Shown: piece by piece, positions 14,166-19,113 of the stretch
Position numbering within the stretch: position 1 is the first letter of the stretch
How the letters are laid out: the number at the start of each line of letters is the position of its first letter
The notes under the pieces: model-generated
What the model was told of the DNA's origin: nothing
Database searches by the model: none
What the model saw: the letters and a program-made list of their open reading frames with translations, nothing else
Position numbers and translations under genes: made by a program
Assembly (NCBI GenBank): GCA_963748095.1
Contig: CAVVIO010000035.1
Coordinates: forward strand, 1 to 19,113
Origin: CAVVIO01 sp963748095
Lineage (GTDB): Bacteria; Bacteroidota; Bacteroidia; Bacteroidales; UBA10428
Length of the DNA: 19,113 nt
Direction of reading: 5' to 3'

Positions 14166-14706
14166 ACTTACTCTTTTCCCCCACGAAATAATGGTCCTTT
14201 TCTGCAAACAGGATGTTAAAAGTGGTCAATGAGCCGTATATACGCGTAATGTATTGCTGCAGGTTGACCTTTTCCTCATCATTGAGATTTGTATTGCTGT
14301 TGATATTTTGTTCCAATACCCGCAGGCGGTCACGAAGCATCACAATTTTATGAAAAAAGTTTTCTATGGGAATTTCTTTGGCCTGTATTCCTGTTTTTCC
14401 GGGTTGAAGTATCAGTTTGCCCTCTATCCACTTTTCTCCCAGGGGTACTTTTTCCTGCAGCATCCCATATTTATCGAGGGTATGAACAAGCAGTTTTTCA
14501 AACGAATCGAGATCGAAACCTGTAGATGTGGATGCTGCAGTACCTGATTCTTCCAGCACAGTCAGCTCATCATTCGATTTCAACACTTCCACCTTGCCTC
14601 CCTTGGCAAAATAAATATCATAACTAACCGGGTTTACTTTTCCGACAATCCCTTCGCCATAACGATCATGATCGACTCTTGTTCCAATTGCTAGTTCCTG
14701 CGACAT
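14164..14706 (-). CDS. Hypothetical protein with N-terminal SH3/tudor-like domain and helical C-terminus
   Basis: The 180-residue protein has no signal peptide and should be cytoplasmic. Residues 6-52 (AIGTRVDHDRYGEGIVGKV, YDIYFAKGGKVEVL) look like the small barrel domain found in CarD and at the C-terminus of UvrD-type helicases, whose signature is 'G..V.H..yGeGiV'. A linker rich in Ser/Thr/Ala follows (AASTSTG). The C-terminal two thirds is mainly helical, with an FEKLLVHTLDKYGML segment, a short strand pair WIEGKLILQPG, and a probable coiled segment VMLRDRLRVLEQNIN. I do not recognise the full-length family. The barrel could bind nucleic acid or protein, but that is inference. It appears monocistronic. 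Confidence 0.75.
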   Translation of the reverse strand: MSQELAIGTRVDHDRYGEGIVGKVNPVSYDIYFAKGGKVEVLKSNDELTVLEESGTAASTSTGFDLDSFEKLLVHTLDKYGMLQEKVPLGEKWIEGKLILQPGKTGIQAKEIPIENFFHKIVMLRDRLRVLEQNINSNTNLNDEEKVNLQQYITRIYGSLTTFNILFAEKDHYFVGEKSK

Positions 14707-14731
14707 ATTTTTTGAATTTAAGTTTTTTTAT

Positions 14732-14739
14732 CAAAGTTA
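14732..14739 (-). promoter_or_regulatory. TAnnTTTG -7 element for the minus-strand SH3-like gene
   Basis: The minus strand reads TAACTTTG here, an exact match to the Bacteroidota -7 consensus. Transcription would start near 14725, leaving about 19 bases before the ATG at 14706. I do not see TTTG at the ideal 19-base spacing upstream. Confidence 0.45.
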
Positions 14740-14948
14740 ATAAATGTTCTGAAATGGTTATTAATACTACCTGAAGTGTTAATGCAAAGTATGGTTGTTT
14801 AAATAATACTCGTTAATCGATGATGAAAATCTTAAAATGTGCCATTCACCATACTGGCAATAAAACTGGCACGATACTTTGGGATAAAAGTGGAAGAATT
14901 ATTTGAGCTGGTAGGAATAGCCGGATTCTGATAAAACATCAAACAGAG

Positions 14949-14979
14949 TTTGTATCTTCGGATATTCCGTTTAATTTTA
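14949..14979 (+). promoter_or_regulatory. Bacteroidota-type promoter for the metallopeptidase
   Basis: TTTG (14949-14952) and TAATTTTA (14972-14979) are 19 bases apart, the same spacing as the promoter at 7066-7096. Only the last base of TAnnTTTG differs. Transcription would start near 14986, which favours the GTG at 15017 over the TTG at 14990 as start codon. Confidence 0.6.
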
Positions 14980-14989
14980 TATCTGCAGA

Positions 14990-17062
14990 TTGAAAAGTAT
15001 AATTAAATATAATCAAGTGAGAAAAGCAATTGTATTTTTAACGCTGGTTCTGATTTTCGGTCAGTGTACCACGCCGGTAAAAGAAAAAACCACTATGAAC
15101 GAAGGTATATCTGAAAAAATGATGGATGAAACCATGAAAGCCCTGGTAACTAAATACGGGGAAAGTAACTCATCTATGATCGATAGGGGAGTGAAACATG
15201 CCGCTTCGCTCTGGCGACCGGATGATGGTACCGAAGATAATTTCAAACAGTTCTGCATGGATTATTATATCGGGGACAGCAGTCAAAAGGAAGTTGTATT
15301 TAAAAAGGCTTCCGGATACTTTGAGTCCTTATACGGGCATTATAATGAATTATCCCTCGATCTTAGGAAGAACCTTGATCTTGACAATGGGCCATTGAAT
15401 AAAATTGACCAGATGTTTGGGGCCTACAGTCCGGATGCACATTTAAGTGATGATTTTTTTGCTAATAAGATTGCTTTCATTATTGCACTGAACTTCCCCT
15501 ATTATACCCTGGAAGAGAAAAATACGCTTGGAAAGAAATGGAATGCCCGGGAATGGGCTTATGCCCGGATGGGAGATATTTTCACTTCGCGTATACCGGC
15601 TGCAATTCAGCAAAAAGTCAATGCGGCAATGACCGATGCCGATGTTTATATTTCGGAATACAATATCTATATGGGAAAACTTATTGACAATGAAGGCAAA
15701 AAGTTATTTCCGGATGATATGGTGCTGTTATCTCACTGGAACCTGAGGGACGAACTAAAATCGGATTATACTGATAAAGAAAACGGAACAGCCAAGCAAA
15801 AAATGATCTATGAAGTGATGAAGCGGATCATCACCCAGGAAATCCCGGAAAAAGTGATCAACAGTGCTGATTATAACTGGGATCCCTATACAAATAAAAC
15901 TTTTAAGAACGGAAAGGAAGTAAGCTTGCAGCCCGAAAGTGATACACGTTATAAAATGTTACTTGAAAATTTCAGAGCCTTAAAGGCCGAGGATCCTTAT
16001 ACGCCGGAGCTGAATACATATATTAAACGAAAATTTTCGGGTGAGATGGAAATATCGCAACCCGAGGTCGAGAAGTTATTTGATGAATATTTGCGCTCTC
16101 CGGAACTTAAACAACTGGCCGGAATTGTAAAAAAGCGTCTGGGGCGTGATCTTCAGCCATATGATATCTGGTACGATGGTTTTAAGGCACGCAGTTCGGT
16201 TTCGGAGAAGAAACTGGATCAGATGACTGAAAAACTTTATCCCAATCCAAAAGCATTTGAAAAAGCTATGCCGGAGATGCTGGTGAAACTGGGTTTTGAT
16301 AAGGAGAAGGCATACTCACTGGCCTCTTTTATTACAGTAGATCCTGCCCGTGGATCGGGGCATGCCTGGGGAGCACAAATGCGTTCGGATAAATCGCATC
16401 TTCGCACGCGTATTCCTGCTGCAGGAATGAATTACAAAGGATACAACATTGCAGTGCATGAATTTGGCCATAATGTAGAGCAAACCATATCGTTGCACGA
16501 AGTTCCTTACTATATGCTTCATGGCGTTCCCAATACGGCTTTTACCGAAGCACTGGCATTTCTGTTCCAGAAACGCGATTTGGAATTACTGGGAATAAAA
16601 GATGAAGATCCTCAGGTAAACTATTTAAAAACACTGGATATCTGCTGGTCTACTTACGAAATAATGGGTGTTTCGATGGTAGATATGCAGGTATGGAAAT
16701 GGATGTATGATCATCCGGATGCCACTGCAAAACAACTGAAAGAACAAACTATTGCCATTGCCAAAGATGTATGGAATACTTATTTTGCTGATACTTTCGG
16801 TGAAAAAGATGAACCCATTCTGGCAATTTATTCCCACATGATCAGTTATCCGTTATATTTATCGGCCTATTCATTCGGTGAACTGATCGAGTTTCAACTG
16901 GGACAATATATGCAGGGAAAGAATTTCGGAAAGCAGGTAGAACGGATATTCAGCCAGGGTCGCCTCACTCCACAGATATGGATGAAAAAGGCAGTGGGAG
17001 AGGAGCTTTCAACAAAACCACTACTACAGGCAGCTGCTGTTGCCATGAAAAATTTGAATTAA
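14990..17062 (+). CDS. M3-like zinc metallopeptidase, predicted lipoprotein
   Basis: The protein is up to 690 residues. The zinc-binding HEFGH motif is at residues 490-494 (H490, E491, H494), with a third ligand E520 in FTEALAFLF, 26 residues further on. That is the spacing of M3 peptidases such as thimet oligopeptidase and PepF. The C-terminal segment SYPLYLSAYSFGELIEFQLG, then FSQGRLTPQIWMKKAVG, also resembles the M3 substrate-binding end. The N-terminus has a hydrophobic stretch AIVFLTLVLIFGQC, with a relaxed lipobox at Cys26, so the enzyme is probably membrane-anchored and periplasmic. There it would degrade peptides. The start is ambiguous: TTG at 14990, or GTG at 15017, which suits the promoter and gives (M)RKAIVFLTL. 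No operon partner is seen. A fully cytoplasmic PepF-like role is unlikely given the signal. Confidence 0.85.
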   Translation: MKSIIKYNQVRKAIVFLTLVLIFGQCTTPVKEKTTMNEGISEKMMDETMKALVTKYGESNSSMIDRGVKHAASLWRPDDGTEDNFKQFCMDYYIGDSSQKEVVFKKASGYFESLYGHYNELSLDLRKNLDLDNGPLNKIDQMFGAYSPDAHLSDDFFANKIAFIIALNFPYYTLEEKNTLGKKWNAREWAYARMGDIFTSRIPAAIQQKVNAAMTDADVYISEYNIYMGKLIDNEGKKLFPDDMVLLSHWNLRDELKSDYTDKENGTAKQKMIYEVMKRIITQEIPEKVINSADYNWDPYTNKTFKNGKEVSLQPESDTRYKMLLENFRALKAEDPYTPELNTYIKRKFSGEMEISQPEVEKLFDEYLRSPELKQLAGIVKKRLGRDLQPYDIWYDGFKARSSVSEKKLDQMTEKLYPNPKAFEKAMPEMLVKLGFDKEKAYSLASFITVDPARGSGHAWGAQMRSDKSHLRTRIPAAGMNYKGYNIAVHEFGHNVEQTISLHEVPYYMLHGVPNTAFTEALAFLFQKRDLELLGIKDEDPQVNYLKTLDICWSTYEIMGVSMVDMQVWKWMYDHPDATAKQLKEQTIAIAKDVWNTYFADTFGEKDEPILAIYSHMISYPLYLSAYSFGELIEFQLGQYMQGKNFGKQVERIFSQGRLTPQIWMKKAVGEELSTKPLLQAAAVAMKNLN

Positions 17063-17103
17063 ATAATTATTTAAGGAATTTCGTTTTGAACATATGAGGT
17101 AAC

Positions 17104-17128
17104 TTACGGCTAACTGTAATATTTTTTT
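17104..17128 (+). terminator. Weak intrinsic terminator after the metallopeptidase
   Basis: A 6-bp stem TTACGG-ctaa-CTGTAA (one G-U) at 17104-17119 is followed by T-rich sequence with seven Ts at 17122-17128. The stem is short, so it is only a candidate. It lies between convergent genes. Confidence 0.4.
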
Positions 17129-17265
17129 CGGTTCTTATTAGTATGTAAATTGTATATTATATATAGTTGAAAATTATTTCAGATTAGGCAAACCTTATTC
17201 AGGAAGAAAAAGATAATTTACAGAAACTTCAGGAATGTGAAATAATTTGGTTATGCAAGCAGGAT

Positions 17266-18510
17266 CTAATTAAACTGAAAACTTATATTTAGTGACATAC
17301 TATTGGTGCTTAAATATTGTGTAATTCCAAAACCATGTTGATAAATTAAATCAAAGTTGATCTGATTCTTTTCGCCTATCTGTTTTATCAGACCTATTCC
17401 TGCACTAGGCCCCATGTTAAATTTCTTAAATGGATATACGTCATAACTTTTTGTATCGTAGTTATCACCCCATGACCATTTTACATCCTGAATTCGTGAA
17501 TATTTGGGACTAAAATAGAAATCTGCAAATAATCCGGCCTGAAATACTGGACGGTATTTTCCTTTGGGAAATTCATACCTTACAAGTAATGAGTTACTAA
17601 AATCGTTTATTGTAAAGGAAATGTCGTTTACAACATTCATACTATAAACAGGTTCGATAAAGGAATTTAATGTTTTAGATTCCCATCTGCAATATGAGCC
17701 CTCATATTGCAGAAATAATTTTTCATTTATATTAGGCAAACTCATTTTAAGCAAAATTCCAATATTCGGATATACAGAGGTGCTAAAATCACTGTTTTCA
17801 AGGTAGTAAAACGTAATATAATCCTTGAATTCATTTATTGTCAGAATCTTTACGATATTTATACCAGCAGAAATCCCATATGAAAACTTTATTTTAGGAA
17901 GCTTTTTCTCATAAACGATGCACTGTTCATCCGGACAAACTTTGTTCTGGTATTCAGTCGTGATCTTTATCAGCGATTTATGATCCAGGGAAAGATTATC
18001 AACCTTTTTTGAAATAGCAGGCTCATCCTTGAATAAATATTTTAACATTCCGATATATGCCTTTGATTCTTTTACATACTGAACCCCGTCAGCAAAAAAT
18101 TTCACTTCATCGTTCTTAAGAGGCAAAAGTTCGCCTTTATTATCATCTGCAAAATAATAATCTCCCGAATTATCCCTGTAATAATATATATCAACAACGC
18201 CGTTAATCAGGTATTCTAAAAAAATGGGTTCTGCCGTGCCCTCCTTATTAATTGTTTTGGATACATAATATTTGCTGTTAATAAAGCGATACGCTTTTAT
18301 ATTCCCGGGTTCGTATTCTGTAATTTGTGAAACGGAATCCTTTTTAAATTCACATTTTCTGGAGTTGGCAATATCACCCCTGTAATTGATCAGACCGTAA
18401 ATGGTATCATTATTATTATTGATAATATATCCCTTTCTGAAATCGGACTGTGCCGACAGGACAAAAGGGAATAAAATACTTACTAAAAACAACAGTGTAG
18501 AATGTTTCAT
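17266..18510 (-). CDS. Outer-membrane beta-barrel protein with N-terminal accessory domain
   Basis: The 414-residue protein has a signal peptide (MKHSTLLFLVSILFPFVLSA, cleaved before QSD). Residues about 22-140 form a domain common in Bacteroidota surface proteins: DFRKGYIINNNNDTIYGLINY, CEFKKDSVSQITEYEPGNIKAYRF, IFLEYLINGVVDIYYY. Residues about 140-200 are helical with a Cys pair (VCPDEQC). From about 210 to the end, amphipathic strands (KFSYGISAGINIVKI, KLFLQYEGSYCRW, YRPVFQAGLFADFYFSP, GPSAGIGLIKQIG, MSLNISFQFN) match an outer-membrane beta-barrel (PF13568-like) ending in the usual terminal Phe region. Its specific function is unknown. It is convergent with the metallopeptidase gene and is 165 bases downstream of the DUF4180 gene on the same strand, so cotranscription is possible but not shown. 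Confidence 0.8.
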   Translation of the reverse strand: MKHSTLLFLVSILFPFVLSAQSDFRKGYIINNNNDTIYGLINYRGDIANSRKCEFKKDSVSQITEYEPGNIKAYRFINSKYYVSKTINKEGTAEPIFLEYLINGVVDIYYYRDNSGDYYFADDNKGELLPLKNDEVKFFADGVQYVKESKAYIGMLKYLFKDEPAISKKVDNLSLDHKSLIKITTEYQNKVCPDEQCIVYEKKLPKIKFSYGISAGINIVKILTINEFKDYITFYYLENSDFSTSVYPNIGILLKMSLPNINEKLFLQYEGSYCRWESKTLNSFIEPVYSMNVVNDISFTINDFSNSLLVRYEFPKGKYRPVFQAGLFADFYFSPKYSRIQDVKWSWGDNYDTKSYDVYPFKKFNMGPSAGIGLIKQIGEKNQINFDLIYQHGFGITQYLSTNSMSLNISFQFN

Positions 18511-18675
18511 AATTAACAGGTTTAATATGAGAAAAATCGTCGCAAAGGGATGCTGATTTGTCGGTTAACTTTTATTTACGGACTAAATATAACTAAAAAA
18601 TACTAACCGGATAAATCGGATAACGTTTTATTCATATATTAAGACTTCAGGTACTATTCTCGCACAATAATGGGT

Positions 18676-19038
18676 TTATATCCCGGCAAACCTCTCCTTT
18701 GCTTCATCCACACTATTAACAAAAATAATTCTTCCGGTTTTATTGCTTTCGTAAATAAAATCCTTCAGGCTTTTGCTTGAATATTCTGAAAAATTACCAA
18801 CGATAGCCAGCTTAACCTGATACGTAGAGAATTTTTGAAGAATCTCTCCGGCAATCCCTGTCTTCAGATCGAAGAAATCAGGAATGATATTTTCTTTACG
18901 CATGATAATCTTATGTGAACCCTGGTAACTGCAGTCAGCCATCATATCCAGTGCATCCTGCACTTCGGTTATCACAATACTGTCATCAATAATTTCAGCT
19001 ATTTTAATTCTGTTTATTTCAGTTATATTTATTTTCAT
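18676..19038 (-). CDS. DUF4180 domain-containing protein
   Basis: The 120-residue protein matches DUF4180 over its whole length. It shows DALDMMADCSYQGSHKIIMR, ENIIPDFFDLKTGIAGEILQK, YQVKLAIVGNFSEYSSKSLKD and FIYESNKTGRIIFV, all conserved in the family. The fold is probably STAS-like (alternating strands and helices), and the protein is cytoplasmic without a signal peptide. The role of the family is not established. The length is complete, and the ATG start places the first conserved strand at residue 2. The 75 bases upstream to the window edge contain no full promoter match that I can defend. Confidence 0.88.
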   Translation of the reverse strand: MKINITEINRIKIAEIIDDSIVITEVQDALDMMADCSYQGSHKIIMRKENIIPDFFDLKTGIAGEILQKFSTYQVKLAIVGNFSEYSSKSLKDFIYESNKTGRIIFVNSVDEAKERFAGI

Positions 19039-19113
19039 TTTAAAGTTTCTTAGGTTATAATATATAGTCTGTTTGTATGCTTCATCTTTTATTTATCCCG
19101 CAACAGAAGCACC

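Noticed and set aside
14254..14547. Plus-strand 97-residue frame opposite the SH3-like gene
   Set aside because: It is antisense to a gene with a recognisable domain and a promoter element, and its own sequence looks like shadow coding.
18598..18640. Terminator between the DUF4180 and barrel genes on the minus strand
   Set aside because: The only stem (around ccggataaatcgg) has about 4 base pairs; the T-rich stretch after it is not enough to support a call.
1..19113. CRISPR arrays, tRNA or rRNA genes, insertion-sequence transposases
   Set aside because: I looked for regularly spaced repeats, cloverleaf-like segments and transposase motifs and found none.

Overview
The window looks like a chromosomal segment of a Bacteroidota bacterium, probably in or near the Bacteroidales/Marinilabiliales. 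This rests on four things: AT-rich DNA; a type IX secretion (T9SS) C-terminal sorting domain on a secreted protein; several outer-membrane barrel proteins and Bacteroidota-style signal peptides (often ending near 'AQ' or 'SQ'); and promoters of the TTTG-N19-TAnnTTTG type. I see no rRNA, tRNA, CRISPR array, transposase or phage replication gene.

Region 1 (1-3574) is a cluster of broken genes. It holds the 3' part of an O6-methylguanine-DNA methyltransferase with two +1 frameshifts and a Tyr where the catalytic Cys should be. Next is a T9SS-secreted repeat protein whose 5' half, with its signal peptide and first repeat copy, has decayed, while the 3' half is open. Last is a VOC/glyoxalase gene split by a 1-base deletion. 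Several lesions lie in short homopolymers, so assembly error has to be excluded.

Region 2 (3916-6984) holds intact small genes: a DUF2007 protein, a SnoaL-like/NTF2-fold protein, a membrane-bound AraC regulator with seven predicted helices, a GNAT-like protein, and a four-helix Cys-rich membrane protein.

Region 3 (7066-10301) is the most interesting. A clear Bacteroidota promoter precedes a small exported protein. Four further genes follow, with overlaps between each of the last four: an exported LolA-like protein, a YidD homologue carrying its own signal peptide, and two paralogous proteins with TPR-like repeats and PGxG-type membrane hairpins. A perfect 17-bp stem with a T-rich 3' flank contains the start codon of the second gene and looks like an attenuator or translational gate. 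I infer an envelope-biogenesis module; its function is not known to me.

Region 4 (10520-13082) has a secreted GH26 glycosidase (probable beta-mannanase) convergent with an outer-membrane barrel protein. A strong intrinsic terminator lies between them.

Region 5 (13541-19038) has a small membrane protein, a 151-bp palindromic element, an unrecognised SH3-like protein, a large M3-like zinc metallopeptidase lipoprotein, a second outer-membrane barrel protein and a DUF4180 protein.
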